Assembly (NCBI GenBank): GCA_035628875.1
Contig: DASPIZ010000157.1
Location: 1-64,000 of the forward strand
DNA from: Ohtaekwangia sp035628875
GTDB lineage: Bacteria > Bacteroidota > Bacteroidia > Cytophagales > Cyclobacteriaceae
Direction: 5' to 3'
DNA: 64,000 bases
Shown here: one piece after another, positions 44,167 through 53,531 of the stretch
Numbering within the stretch: position 1 is the stretch's first letter
Layout: every line of letters begins with the position of its first letter
Translations under genes and position numbers: made by a program
Notes under the pieces: model-generated
Told to the model about the DNA's origin: nothing
Database searches by the model: none
Seen by the model: only the letters and a program-made list of their open reading frames with translations

Positions 44167-47100
44167 ATGACCCGAATTTTACTTTTAAACTTGTTGCTTC
44201 TGTTTGGTTCGCTCCCGGTTTTTTCGCAGGGCGTTACTACTGCAACGCTTTCCGGAATGATAGCTGATCAGCAAGGCAGTTCGCTTCCTGGTGCAAATAT
44301 CATTGCTGTTCATACGCCCTCAGGATCAGAATATGGAACTTCGTCACGACCGGATGGCAGATTCACAATACCAAATGCACGCGTAGGGGGGCCATATACA
44401 GTCACAGTATCATTTGTCGGATATAATGAAGTTAAAAGAGAAAATGTTTATCTGAATCTTGGGCAAACAACAGATTTGAAAATCGCAATGGTTGAATCAT
44501 CAATTGAACTTGAAGGAGTAGAAATTTCGGCCAGTGGTAGTGATATTTTTAACCCTGAACGTACGGGCGCCTCAACAAATATTTCAACAGAACAAATTAA
44601 CACGTTGCCAACGGTAGGTAGAAATATTACAGACTTTACCCGGATGACGCCGCAGGTTTCGGTTACCGAGAATCAGGGTATGTCAATTGCCGGTGCAAAC
44701 AACAGATACAATTCGATTTTTATTGATGGTGCTGTGAATAACGACGTATTCGGACTTTCAGAAACAGGAACAAACGGGGGGCAGGCAAATAGTATTAGTC
44801 CGATAAGTATTGATGCTATTGAAGAGTTTCAGGTTGTAATCGCTCCATTTGATGTCAGGCTGGGCGGATTTGCGGGAGGCGGAATAAACGCCGTTACACG
44901 AAGTGGCAGTAATAAGTTTTCCGGCTCTGTTTATACTTTCTTTAGGAATGAAGATCTGGCAGGGAAAACACCAACTGATAATCCTGATGTAAAAAGAAAA
45001 AGACTTGAAGACTTCTCATCGCAAACAACAGGTTTTCGTTTGGGCGGACCGATCCTTCGCGATAAACTCTTCTTTTTCGTGAATGCGGAATTCCAACGTG
45101 ATAAAACACCGCAGCCTTTTGAATTTTCCACTTATAATGGTGCAGTAACACAAGTAGAACTGAACGAACTTACCAGCTTTCTTGAAAATGAGTATGGCTA
45201 TGATGCCGGTGGCTATACGGATAATGCATCAGAAACACGAAGTGATAAGTTTCTGGTTCGCCTGGATTACAACATTAGTAAGAACCACAAATTAACGCTG
45301 CGTCACAGTTATACCAAAGGTGAAGCGTACAAACGATCACGATCGTCGGCCAGTACAATTAACTTCTCAAACAATAGTGAATTTTTTCCAAGCACGACAA
45401 ATTCCAGCGCAATAGAATTAAACAGCTCATTTGGTAATTCGAGTTCGAATAATCTGATCATCGGTTATACTTCTGTGCTGGATGATCGCGGATCTATCGG
45501 CCAGGATTTTCCAAGAGTAACAATTCGCGATGGGGGTAGCAATATCGTGTTTGGTACAGAACCGTTCTCTTCAACGAATCAACTAAAATCAAATATTCTC
45601 ACGCTGACTAATAATTTTACAATCTACAAAGGAAATCATACCCTTACGTTTGGAACACACAACGAATACGGTTCATTTTACAATGCGTTCATTGGAAATA
45701 ATTTTGGGGCTTACACCTTTGCTGATCTTAATACATTTTTAACACGCGGAAATTCTACAGATTACGAACGCAGTTATTCCCTCGTTGATGAAATAACCGG
45801 GGACGGTACAAATGCTGCGGCAGACTTCAATACACTTCAACTGGGTTTTTATATACAGGATGAGATCATGATTAATCCGCAATTAAAGATAACAGCAGGG
45901 CTCCGTGTAGATATACCGATGTTTTTAGATGAGCCATTAACAGATGCCTATTTTAATGAAACGGTGATTCCAGAAATAGAAGCAGAAGGTTATAGCCTGC
46001 ATGGCGCAAAAACAGGTGCAATGCCTGAAACTCAAGTTATGCTCTCGCCCAGGTTTGGTTTTAATTATGATGTAAATGGAAATCAATCTACGCAGCTTCG
46101 TGGCGGTGTTGGTGTTTTCACCAGTCGCATACCTTACGTGTGGCCCGGTGGAAGTTATACTAATAACGGTATCCTTATTGGAGCAATCCCCGGAAGTGCA
46201 GCACCGGAAGTTCCATTCATAGGCGATCCTTACAATCAGTACACAGGTCCTGATGTAGGTGCACCTGTCGCTGTGCCTTCCGGCGATATTAATATTTTTG
46301 CAAAGGATTTTAAGTTTCCGCAAATCTTCAGGGCGTCACTTGCCGTGGATCAGCGATTACCGGGCGGAGTGATAGGTACCCTGGAAGGTATTTATTCCAA
46401 AACGTTAAATAATATCAATTATACACAGTTGAATTTGAAACAGCCACCATCAAATTTGAGTGGTGCCGATGACCGGAATATTTGGGACAGATCTGATCCT
46501 GTAGATGCAACCTATCGTCATATTCTGTTAGGTAAAAACACAAACAAGGGATATACCTATAATGTAACGGCACAATTTAAAAAGCAATTTGATTTCGGTT
46601 TGTCGGCCAACATCGGTTATACATTCGGTCGTGCAAAAGTGTTGAACGAAGGAACTTCATCTCAAAATTCTTCACAGTGGCGTTATATAGAAAATGTAAA
46701 CGGAAAAAATAAGCTTGATCTTTCTTATTCCGATTTTGACTTGGGTTCGCGGATCATTGCCAGTGTGTCATACCGCAAGGAGTATTTGAGATTTATGGCA
46801 ACCACAATCTCGTTGTTTTATAATGGGCAGTCAGGTAGTCGATACTCCTATATTTATAATGGCTCATTGGTTAATGATGATTTGCAATCGGGAAGTACCG
46901 ATAACGATCTGATCTACGTGCCACGTAAATTTAATTCATATGCAGACGCTGTAAATGCAGGCGAAATACGATTCGAGCCAATTGATGGTGATAATCCCGT
47001 AAGTCCGGAGCAACAATGGCAAGCGCTGAACTCGTTCATAGAAAGCGATGATTATTTGAGTACAAGACGTGGAAAATATGCTGAGCGAAATGGCGCACGT

Positions 47101-47406
47101 CTTCCTTTTAGCCACGTAATTGATCTGCGTGTTCTCCAGGATTTCTTTATCACCGTGAATAACACACGACACACGCTACAAATCAGTTTTGACGTTTTTA
47201 ACTTTACTAATATGTTGAATAAAGATTGGGGAAGACAATACTTCCTGAACGACGATAATTTTGCTTTGATCGATTATGTTGGATTAGGGGGGGATAACAT
47301 TCCAAATTTCAACTTCGAAAAACCAAATACCGTAAAGAATATTGACGATTCCGGATTAATCAGTTCACGTTGGCAGGCCCAGCTTGGTATCCGCTATTCC
47401 TTTTAA
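44167..47406 (+). CDS. TonB-dependent receptor with carboxypeptidase-regulatory-like domain (Oar-like)
   Basis: A 1079-residue outer-membrane protein. After a signal peptide (1-20, FSQG), a carboxypeptidase-regulatory-like Ig fold (about 25-115, SGMIADQQGSSLPGANIIAV), then a plug domain (about 125-245, TEQINTLPTVGRNITDF, with NNRYNSIFIDGAVNNDVFG) and a barrel follow. The C-terminus RWQAQLGIRYSF ends in Phe, as expected for BAM recognition. No SusD partner or STN domain is present, so it is Oar-like rather than a SusC/SusD sugar system. The substrate is unknown. A terminator at 47428 ends the gene. Confidence 0.9.
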   Translation: MTRILLLNLLLLFGSLPVFSQGVTTATLSGMIADQQGSSLPGANIIAVHTPSGSEYGTSSRPDGRFTIPNARVGGPYTVTVSFVGYNEVKRENVYLNLGQTTDLKIAMVESSIELEGVEISASGSDIFNPERTGASTNISTEQINTLPTVGRNITDFTRMTPQVSVTENQGMSIAGANNRYNSIFIDGAVNNDVFGLSETGTNGGQANSISPISIDAIEEFQVVIAPFDVRLGGFAGGGINAVTRSGSNKFSGSVYTFFRNEDLAGKTPTDNPDVKRKRLEDFSSQTTGFRLGGPILRDKLFFFVNAEFQRDKTPQPFEFSTYNGAVTQVELNELTSFLENEYGYDAGGYTDNASETRSDKFLVRLDYNISKNHKLTLRHSYTKGEAYKRSRSSASTINFSNNSEFFPSTTNSSAIELNSSFGNSSSNNLIIGYTSVLDDRGSIGQDFPRVTIRDGGSNIVFGTEPFSSTNQLKSNILTLTNNFTIYKGNHTLTFGTHNEYGSFYNAFIGNNFGAYTFADLNTFLTRGNSTDYERSYSLVDEITGDGTNAAADFNTLQLGFYIQDEIMINPQLKITAGLRVDIPMFLDEPLTDAYFNETVIPEIEAEGYSLHGAKTGAMPETQVMLSPRFGFNYDVNGNQSTQLRGGVGVFTSRIPYVWPGGSYTNNGILIGAIPGSAAPEVPFIGDPYNQYTGPDVGAPVAVPSGDINIFAKDFKFPQIFRASLAVDQRLPGGVIGTLEGIYSKTLNNINYTQLNLKQPPSNLSGADDRNIWDRSDPVDATYRHILLGKNTNKGYTYNVTAQFKKQFDFGLSANIGYTFGRAKVLNEGTSSQNSSQWRYIENVNGKNKLDLSYSDFDLGSRIIASVSYRKEYLRFMATTISLFYNGQSGSRYSYIYNGSLVNDDLQSGSTDNDLIYVPRKFNSYADAVNAGEIRFEPIDGDNPVSPEQQWQALNSFIESDDYLSTRRGKYAERNGARLPFSHVIDLRVLQDFFITVNNTRHTLQISFDVFNFTNMLNKDWGRQYFLNDDNFALIDYVGLGGDNIPNFNFEKPNTVKNIDDSGLISSRWQAQLGIRYSF

Positions 47407-47427
47407 TCGGATTTTTCAGTCATAGAT

Positions 47428-47457
47428 AAAAAAGGCCTCCCCATGGAGGTCTTTTTT
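47428..47457 (+). terminator. Terminator after the TonB-dependent receptor
   Basis: AAAAAAGGCCTCC pairs with GGAGGTCTTTTTT across a four-base CCAT loop, with one G-T pair. It lies about 20 bases after the receptor stop. It overlaps an ATG at 47443 that is in frame with the next gene, which argues against that ATG as a start. Confidence 0.9.
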
Positions 47458-47490
47458 ATTTTCTGTAGAATGCCTATTTTCATTCCTGCT

Positions 47491-48924
47491 ATGCGGGTGA
47501 TTAAATCGAGTGTTTTAGTTTTTAGCCTTTTATTGGTCTTTTTTTCTTGTCAGGATAAACCAAAAAAGGGTTTTTTCTCTGAACCACACGTTAATGTAGA
47601 CCTCGATGCGATAAAGAAACGCGGGTATATTAACGTATTGGTTGATAATAATTCAACAAGTTACTTTATATATAAGGGCGTACCCATGGGGTATGAGTAC
47701 GAGTTATTGCAATTTCTTGCCAAAGAACTTGAGGTCGAACTGAAAATCAAAGTAACGTCTGGTATAGAACGTGCCATAGAACAGTTAAATAGTGGTGAAG
47801 GCGACATTCTGGCATTTCCGCTGACAATTAATAAGGAACGTAAGAAATACATCACGTTTACGAAACCACATTTTAATACGTACCAGGTTTTAGTACAAAG
47901 GAAACCCGATAATTGGCGCAGTCTTTCCTACCGTCAACTCAACGACAGCCTGATTCGCGATGTGAGTGAATTGGTTGGCAAGGAAATTCATGTTATTTCA
48001 GGGACCACGCATGGCATGCGTCTGGAAAATTTATCAGAAGAAATCGGTGCTGATATCATTATAAAAAAGGATTCGATAACACCGGAAACTGAATCCCTGA
48101 TCCGAAAGGTGGCCATGGGAGAAATCGATTACACCGTAGCTGACCACATGCTTGCACAGGTTAATGCCGCCTATTATGATAACCTTGATGTAAGCCTTGT
48201 GCTTAGTCTTCCACGGCAGATTGCATGGGCAGTACGAACAAATTCAACGCAACTGGAAAGCAGTATCAATACATGGCTTACTAAAATTAAAAAGGAAGCC
48301 ACGTTTATGGTAATCTATAACCGCTACTTTAAAAGTCCACGTACATCACTCATGCGTATGCAAAGTGACTACTCTTCGCTTGGTGGTCGCCAGTTATCGC
48401 CGTATGATGATTTGATCAAGGCCGGTGCTGATAGTCTTGGATGGGATTGGCGTCTACTGGCATCGTTGGTTTACCAGGAATCGCATTTTATTCCAACGGG
48501 AGAATCATGGGCAGGTGCGCGTGGCCTGATGCAATTGATGCCACAAACCGCAAAACATTTTGGTGCGACAAACCTGAATGATCCTGTTCAAAGTATGAAA
48601 GCAGGTGTTGGCTACCTCAGATACCTTGATAAATATTGGTCCAAGAAGGTGCCCGACCCTGGAGAGCGATTGAAATTTATGCTTGCTTCATACAATGCAG
48701 GTTTGTCGCACATCATTGATGCTTACCGATTAGCTGAAAAGTATGGGAAAGATCCCAAACGATGGTCTGGCAATGTAGAGGTGTTGTTGCTTAGTAAATC
48801 CAATCCAAAATATTATCGCGATCCCGTTGTATCTGTGGGGTATTGTAAATGCGAAGAGCCTGTGAATTACATCAAAGAAATTCTGCATCGTTATGAGCAA
48901 TACAAGCTTCATATCGATGCGTGA
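47491..48924 (+). CDS. mltF: MltF-like lipoprotein lytic transglycosylase
   Basis: About 477 residues from the ATG at 47491. That start gives a compact lipoprotein signal (MRVIKSSVLVFSLLLVFFSC, Cys at residue 20). ATGs at 47470 and 47443 are in frame, but the latter lies in a terminator hairpin. An SBP_bac_3 (periplasmic binding) domain covers about 35-290 and a lysozyme-like SLT domain about 310-470, with the catalytic Glu in LVYQESHF and the typical GARGLMQLMP. MltF-type enzymes cleave peptidoglycan to 1,6-anhydro products; the binding domain may sense wall fragments. Confidence 0.9.
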   Translation: MRVIKSSVLVFSLLLVFFSCQDKPKKGFFSEPHVNVDLDAIKKRGYINVLVDNNSTSYFIYKGVPMGYEYELLQFLAKELEVELKIKVTSGIERAIEQLNSGEGDILAFPLTINKERKKYITFTKPHFNTYQVLVQRKPDNWRSLSYRQLNDSLIRDVSELVGKEIHVISGTTHGMRLENLSEEIGADIIIKKDSITPETESLIRKVAMGEIDYTVADHMLAQVNAAYYDNLDVSLVLSLPRQIAWAVRTNSTQLESSINTWLTKIKKEATFMVIYNRYFKSPRTSLMRMQSDYSSLGGRQLSPYDDLIKAGADSLGWDWRLLASLVYQESHFIPTGESWAGARGLMQLMPQTAKHFGATNLNDPVQSMKAGVGYLRYLDKYWSKKVPDPGERLKFMLASYNAGLSHIIDAYRLAEKYGKDPKRWSGNVEVLLLSKSNPKYYRDPVVSVGYCKCEEPVNYIKEILHRYEQYKLHIDA

Positions 48925-48940
48925 TGCATCGTGGGTTAGT

Positions 48941-50296
48941 TCATTTATTTAGCCGTCCTGCAATCTCACGAAAGTTAAGTGTTTCCCAAATAGAAAAAAT
49001 GTCATCTTGCGACATGACATCGTCCATAATCTGTTTTTGTTTTTCTCCGGTAATCTTTGCTTCCGAGTAGCGGATGTCATCGCGAAAAGTTACCATCGTA
49101 TATAATGGAATCCATTGATCGGGATAAAGTTCATGCAGTTTTGCTTCAATTTTTTTCCGTAACAAAAATTGCGCATCGGCGACATGATCGCGCATTTCGA
49201 TAAAATTGTCTAAGGCCAGCTGCGCGATTGCATCGGCATCCGGTTTTCGTTCGTTTTGAAATTCAGTCAAAACAGCATCCCAATTGTCATAGTGCTCATC
49301 CAGTAAGGCATTCAGAATTCTGCAATCCTCAAACCCGGCATTCATACCCTGGCCATAAAAAGGAACAACGGCATGTGCGGCATCGCCGATAAGCAATGTT
49401 TTATTTCGAAACCAGGGAAAACATTTAATCGTGATCAGGGAAGAAGTTGGATTGCGGGAAAAGTCATTAAGCAAGGAAGGCATCAGTGAATATGCATCAG
49501 GAAAATTTTGCTGGAAGAAGTGCTTAATTTCCTGTTCTGTATTTAGTATATCAAAACCTTTAAACGGAAAAAACAAAGTGCAGGTGAATGAGCCATCTGC
49601 ATTGGGCAACGCAATCATCATAAAGCTTTCACGTGGCCAGATGTGAAGCGCATGTTTCTCCAGGTGTGATCCATACGCTGGCGGAATATGGAGTTCTTTG
49701 TATCCGTGCTCAATATAATGTTGTGAGAAATCAAATCGATCGGTGTATTGTAATGCTGTGCGAACAGCTGAGTAAGCACCATCGGCGCCGATGATCAAAT
49801 CAAAAGACTGGTTGGAGATATCGGTTGGCTTGGCTTCTAAGAGATTAAGTGCCGGTGTAGTCGTCCAGGTGATTTGTGTTTTTTCTAAATCAATGTTAAG
49901 GCAACGATGATTAAATAAAATTGCAACGCCGAGTTTTTCGGCTTCGTTCATCAGGATTACATTGAGATCTGTTCTTGAAATTGAATTGATGTACTGACCG
50001 GCTACGCCATATGAAAGGGATGAAAGTTTTCCGGCAACGTCATGCATCATTCGTCCATGCATCGGTATGGCTATCTGCTTTACGATTTCACCTAACCCAA
50101 TTTCTTTCAGGGCACGGATACCACGCGTACTTAAAGCCAGGTTAATAGAGCGCCCAGCGTCGGATAAGCCCTTACGAATGTCGGACCTGCGTTCAAAGAC
50201 CGTTACAGTATATCCTCTCTTGCGTAAATAAACGGAAAGCAGTGTGCCAACCAAACCGGCACCGACAATCGCAACATGTTTAGCCGGCGTTTTCAT
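48941..50296 (-). CDS. kmo: Kynurenine 3-monooxygenase
   Basis: A 451-residue FAD monooxygenase that converts kynurenine to 3-hydroxykynurenine with NADPH and oxygen. The N-terminal dinucleotide motif is VAIVGAGLVGTLLSVYL, followed by the kynurenine-type block DAGRSINLALSTRG. IGADGAYSAVRTALQ and LIGDAAHAVVPFYGQGMNAG (near residue 305) form the FAD site. It overlaps the upstream kynureninase gene by four bases, so it is translationally coupled with it. Last gene of the leftward kynurenine set. Confidence 0.95.
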   Translation of the reverse strand: MKTPAKHVAIVGAGLVGTLLSVYLRKRGYTVTVFERRSDIRKGLSDAGRSINLALSTRGIRALKEIGLGEIVKQIAIPMHGRMMHDVAGKLSSLSYGVAGQYINSISRTDLNVILMNEAEKLGVAILFNHRCLNIDLEKTQITWTTTPALNLLEAKPTDISNQSFDLIIGADGAYSAVRTALQYTDRFDFSQHYIEHGYKELHIPPAYGSHLEKHALHIWPRESFMMIALPNADGSFTCTLFFPFKGFDILNTEQEIKHFFQQNFPDAYSLMPSLLNDFSRNPTSSLITIKCFPWFRNKTLLIGDAAHAVVPFYGQGMNAGFEDCRILNALLDEHYDNWDAVLTEFQNERKPDADAIAQLALDNFIEMRDHVADAQFLLRKKIEAKLHELYPDQWIPLYTMVTFRDDIRYSEAKITGEKQKQIMDDVMSQDDIFSIWETLNFREIAGRLNK

Positions 50297-51561
50297 TTAA
50301 ATAACTTACTGAATATTGTTGCAAAGTGATAGACTTCTTCAAAGGTATTGTATAGTGGCACGGGTGCTATGCGAATTACATCGGGAGACCGATAGTCTGC
50401 AACGATACCGTTCTTTTCAAGTTTTTTAAATATCGCTTTTGCGTCAGATTTTATAAACAAAGAAAGTTGACAGCCTCTTTCGTTTTTATTTCGCGGTGTG
50501 ATGATTTGGAAAAACTGCTGATCCGGATCAATTTGGTCGAATAGAAATTGGAGGAATCCAGTAAGTAAAATACTTTTTTTTCGGATTGCGTTCATTCCGG
50601 CTTCCTGAAAAATCATTAAGGAGGAAAGCAGCGCAGCACCTTGGAAGACCGGCACATTAGAAAGTTGCCAGCCATCAACACCTTGCATGGGTTTGAACTC
50701 TTTTTTCATTTCGAAGCGCTCTTTTTCGTCGTGTCCCCACCATCCTGCGAAGCGCGGTAACGAAAAATTACTGCCGTGTTTTTCGTGAACGAACGCACCG
50801 GCTAACCCACCTGGACCTGCATTTAAATATTTATAGCTACACCATACAGCAAAGTCTACTTCATCTTTGTGCAGGCGTAACGGTGTATTACCAATGGCAT
50901 GGGCGAGATCAAAACCCACAACTGCGCCAGCTTCGTGACCAGCCGCTGTAATTTTAGCCAGGTCAAAAAACTGACCCGTATAATATTGGACGCCGCCAAA
51001 GATAACCAATGCCACACTGGAGGCATTTTCCCTGATGCTGTTCAGTATATCGTCGGTACGCAAGATGTGTTCGCCTTCTCTCGGTTTTAATTCGATCAGG
51101 GCTTCTTCAGGGTTGAAATCATGAAATTTTATATGTGATTCAAATGCATATTGATCGGATGGAAACGCACCTGCTTCAGTAATGATTTTAAATCGTTTGG
51201 GTGTTGGGCGGTAAAACGAGACCAACATCAAATGAAGGTTGACAGTAAGCTGGTTCATCGCGACGACTTCAGACGGTTTCGCTCCTGTGATTTCCGCTAG
51301 TGCCTTCTTTGATAACTTGTGATAATATAACCAAGGTCTCCGGGCATGCGTATGACCTTCGCCGCCCAGCCTTGCCCAATCGGTAAGCTCTTCTTCAATA
51401 AACTTTTTTGTTGATTTCGGTTGAAGCCCGAGTGAGTTGCCGATAAAATACATCGTGTGTTTTCCGTTGATCTGAGGGACCAGGAATTTTTTCCTGAACG
51501 ATCTTAACGGATCTTCACGATCAAGCTTCTTAGCGTATTGAATTGAATTTTGATAGTTCAA
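50293..51561 (-). CDS. kynU: Kynureninase
   Basis: A 422-residue PLP enzyme that cleaves 3-hydroxykynurenine (or kynurenine) into 3-hydroxyanthranilate (or anthranilate) and alanine. YFIGNSLGLQPK is the family start. FDLAHAIGN carries the Asp for the PLP ring nitrogen, the Schiff-base Lys lies in CSYKYLNAGPGG, and PLYNTFEEVYHFATIF closes the protein. It lies 37 bases after the alkyltransferase gene and overlaps kmo by four bases. Confidence 0.95.
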   Translation of the reverse strand: MNYQNSIQYAKKLDREDPLRSFRKKFLVPQINGKHTMYFIGNSLGLQPKSTKKFIEEELTDWARLGGEGHTHARRPWLYYHKLSKKALAEITGAKPSEVVAMNQLTVNLHLMLVSFYRPTPKRFKIITEAGAFPSDQYAFESHIKFHDFNPEEALIELKPREGEHILRTDDILNSIRENASSVALVIFGGVQYYTGQFFDLAKITAAGHEAGAVVGFDLAHAIGNTPLRLHKDEVDFAVWCSYKYLNAGPGGLAGAFVHEKHGSNFSLPRFAGWWGHDEKERFEMKKEFKPMQGVDGWQLSNVPVFQGAALLSSLMIFQEAGMNAIRKKSILLTGFLQFLFDQIDPDQQFFQIITPRNKNERGCQLSLFIKSDAKAIFKKLEKNGIVADYRSPDVIRIAPVPLYNTFEEVYHFATIFSKLFK

Positions 51562-51598
51562 TTTGAAGTACTCTTAGCTTTTGATAAATATCTATTGC

Positions 51599-52102
51599 CT
51601 AAAAAAGCGTGAGCTGTTTTAGTACCGAACCCTCGTGGGATAACAACCATTCTTTATTTTCAATACCACCGGTGTAGCCTGTAAGATCACCGTTTTTGCC
51701 AATGACGCGATGGCAAGGTACAATAATGGAGATCGGATTTTGTCCGTTTGCGAGTCCAACAGCACGAATTGATTTTATATCGCCTGTTTGAATAGCAAGT
51801 GCTTCATAAGACATGGTCTTTCCGTAAGGAATGGTCAATAGTTCATTCCATATCTTTTTCTGAAACTCGGTTCCACGAAGAAGGATCTCCACATTGAAGA
51901 ATTTTCTTCCTTTGAAAAAATATTCATCCAGTTCTTCGATGCATTGCTGGATTACAGCAGTGCGGTGTTCCGGAAGTTTTGTGTCTTTGATAAAAAGAAT
52001 GGAAGTGATGGCTTCATCTTGTGAAGTAATGACCAGCTCTCCAATTGGTGATGAGTAATAACCGCGGCCAGTAACAGGTGTTACGATTGTTGTATCCATC
52101 AT
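51599..52102 (-). CDS. ogt: Methylated-DNA-protein cysteine methyltransferase
   Basis: A 167-residue suicide repair protein that moves alkyl groups from O6-alkylguanine to its own cysteine. The active site is PCHRVIG (Cys near residue 130), preceded by the DNA-binding helix IPYGKTMSYEALAIQTG and RAVGLANGQNPI with the Arg finger. Starts at 52102 or 52099 are equally possible; the 52102 ATG overlaps the dioxygenase stop as TAATG. The longer frame to 52141 would run into that gene. A DNA repair gene within a kynurenine operon is odd; coupling suggests it is expressed with it. Confidence 0.9.
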   Translation of the reverse strand: MMDTTIVTPVTGRGYYSSPIGELVITSQDEAITSILFIKDTKLPEHRTAVIQQCIEELDEYFFKGRKFFNVEILLRGTEFQKKIWNELLTIPYGKTMSYEALAIQTGDIKSIRAVGLANGQNPISIIVPCHRVIGKNGDLTGYTGGIENKEWLLSHEGSVLKQLTLF

Positions 52103-52632
52103 TAGACAAAGCGTGGGTCTGCTTCCATCACAGTACCGCACTTTTTGCAGGTGCGGTATGCTTCAGAACCATAAAATTCGCGGAAGCGGGGTAAGAAATC
52201 TTTTTCAATGTTGTCGAGATGAAACCTGTATTCGTGCAATTTGTTATTGCAATTATCGCAGTACCAGATCAACCCGTCTTCAATGTCTTGTTCGGGGCGT
52301 TTGGTTTCAATTACCAGACCAATGGAATTTGCAGGTCGTTCCGGACGATGGGGAACCCGTGCAGGTAACAAAAACATTTCACCTTCGCGAATGGGAATAT
52401 CAACAGGTTTGCCATCTTCCTGGATGCGCACGTTAATATCGCCTTCTAATTGATAAAAAAGTTCTTCTGTTTCATTCCAATGAAAATCCTTGCGGGCGTT
52501 TGGTCCACCAACAATCATAACGATATAATCGCCGGCATCTGCATACAGGTTTTTATTGCCGACAGGTGGTTTTAAGAGATCACGGTTTTCATTGATCCAT
52601 TTTTGAAGATTGAATGGTCTGCGGATAGCCAT
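52102..52632 (-). CDS. nbaC: 3-Hydroxyanthranilate 3,4-dioxygenase
   Basis: A 176-residue cupin that opens the ring of 3-hydroxyanthranilate to 2-amino-3-carboxymuconate semialdehyde. The start is the ATG at 52632 (MAIRRPFNLQKWI). The iron ligands are His and Glu in FHWNETEELFYQLEG and His in RVPHRPERP. Like other bacterial forms it has a C-terminal rubredoxin-like metal site with two CxxC motifs (CDNCNNK, CKKCG). It is the first gene of the leftward kynurenine set and shares a 111-base spacer with the divergent SDR. Confidence 0.95.
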   Translation of the reverse strand: MAIRRPFNLQKWINENRDLLKPPVGNKNLYADAGDYIVMIVGGPNARKDFHWNETEELFYQLEGDINVRIQEDGKPVDIPIREGEMFLLPARVPHRPERPANSIGLVIETKRPEQDIEDGLIWYCDNCNNKLHEYRFHLDNIEKDFLPRFREFYGSEAYRTCKKCGTVMEADPRFV

Positions 52633-52697
52633 AATGATAATGTTTATGATGTTCTCCAACAACCGGAATATCCCGGTGTATGGTTTTAGTCACACAT

Positions 52698-52705
52698 CAA
52701 AACTA
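52698..52705 (-). promoter_or_regulatory. -7 element (TAGTTTTG) before the dioxygenase operon
   Basis: On the minus strand TAGTTTTG fits TAnnTTTG, leaving a leader of about 60 bases before the dioxygenase ATG. On the plus strand, TATATTTA at 52719-52726 is one base off the consensus and 17 bases before the SDR ATG, so both arms of the cluster may be driven from this spacer. Confidence 0.4.
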
Positions 52706-52743
52706 AGAAGTTTGGTTCTATATTTACACATCAAAGCAAGGAA

Positions 52744-53529
52744 ATGGATTTAAATTTGAACGGAAAACGCGCATTGGTTTGCGGAAGCACACAAGGGATC
52801 GGGAAAGCAACTGCGATTGAGCTCGCCCTGGCCGGAGCACACGTCACACTTGTGGCGCGAGATGACGTGAAGTTAAAAGCTGTCGTAAAGGAACTTCAGA
52901 TTTATTCCGGACTTCAACACGATTATATTGTTGCTGACTTCAATGATCGGGATGATTTAAAAAATAAGGTGGAAGCGTATGTGGCGCATCAGGCTGTTCA
53001 TATTTTGGTAAACAATACGGGTGGGCCTCCTGCAGGACCGGCGATGAATGCTGGACTTACAGATTTTACGCAGGCTTTTTCAAATCATTTACTGTGTAAT
53101 CAGATTCTGGTTCAGGCTGTGGTATCGAGCATGATGGAGGCACGATATGGTCGCATCATCAATATTATTTCTACATCGGTAAAAGCACCGATCAAAGGAT
53201 TGGGTGTTTCGAATACCATTCGTGGTGCGGTAGCGAACTGGGCAAAGACGTTGAGTTTTGAACTTGGTGGTTACGGAATAACCGTGAATAATGTTTTGCC
53301 TGGTGCAACAATGACAGCAAGGCTTGAAGCGATCATTCATGGCAATGCACAGATATCAAACAAAACAACGGATGAAGTTAAAGCGGAAATGATCCGCGAA
53401 ATTCCTGCAGGGCGAATCGCTGATCCTGCTGAGGTTGCTGCCGCTATTGCTTTTCTTGCTTCACCTGCTGCAGCGTATATTAATGGCATTAACCTTCCTG
53501 TGGACGGAGGGAGAACACCAAGTCTTTGA
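52744..53529 (+). CDS. Short-chain dehydrogenase/reductase with atypical active site
   Basis: A 261-residue Rossmann-fold protein with the SDR cofactor motif GSTQGIGKATAIE (residues 14-26), NNTGGPP where classical SDRs have NNAG, and a C-terminal NLPVDGGRTPS. The catalytic Ser is kept in INIISTSV, but the YxxxK motif reads SNTIR, so the active Tyr and Lys are replaced by Ser and Arg. Such SDRs may still bind nucleotide but not act in the usual way. Its stop lies two bases before the dehydrogenase ATG, tying it to the kynurenine route; its own step is unknown. Confidence 0.85.
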   Translation: MDLNLNGKRALVCGSTQGIGKATAIELALAGAHVTLVARDDVKLKAVVKELQIYSGLQHDYIVADFNDRDDLKNKVEAYVAHQAVHILVNNTGGPPAGPAMNAGLTDFTQAFSNHLLCNQILVQAVVSSMMEARYGRIINIISTSVKAPIKGLGVSNTIRGAVANWAKTLSFELGGYGITVNNVLPGATMTARLEAIIHGNAQISNKTTDEVKAEMIREIPAGRIADPAEVAAAIAFLASPAAAYINGINLPVDGGRTPSL

Positions 53530-53531
53530 GT

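Noticed and set aside
52113..52436. 107-codon plus-strand ORF with several cysteines
   Set aside because: Antisense of the dioxygenase CxxC region; the real gene has complete metal ligands on the minus strand.
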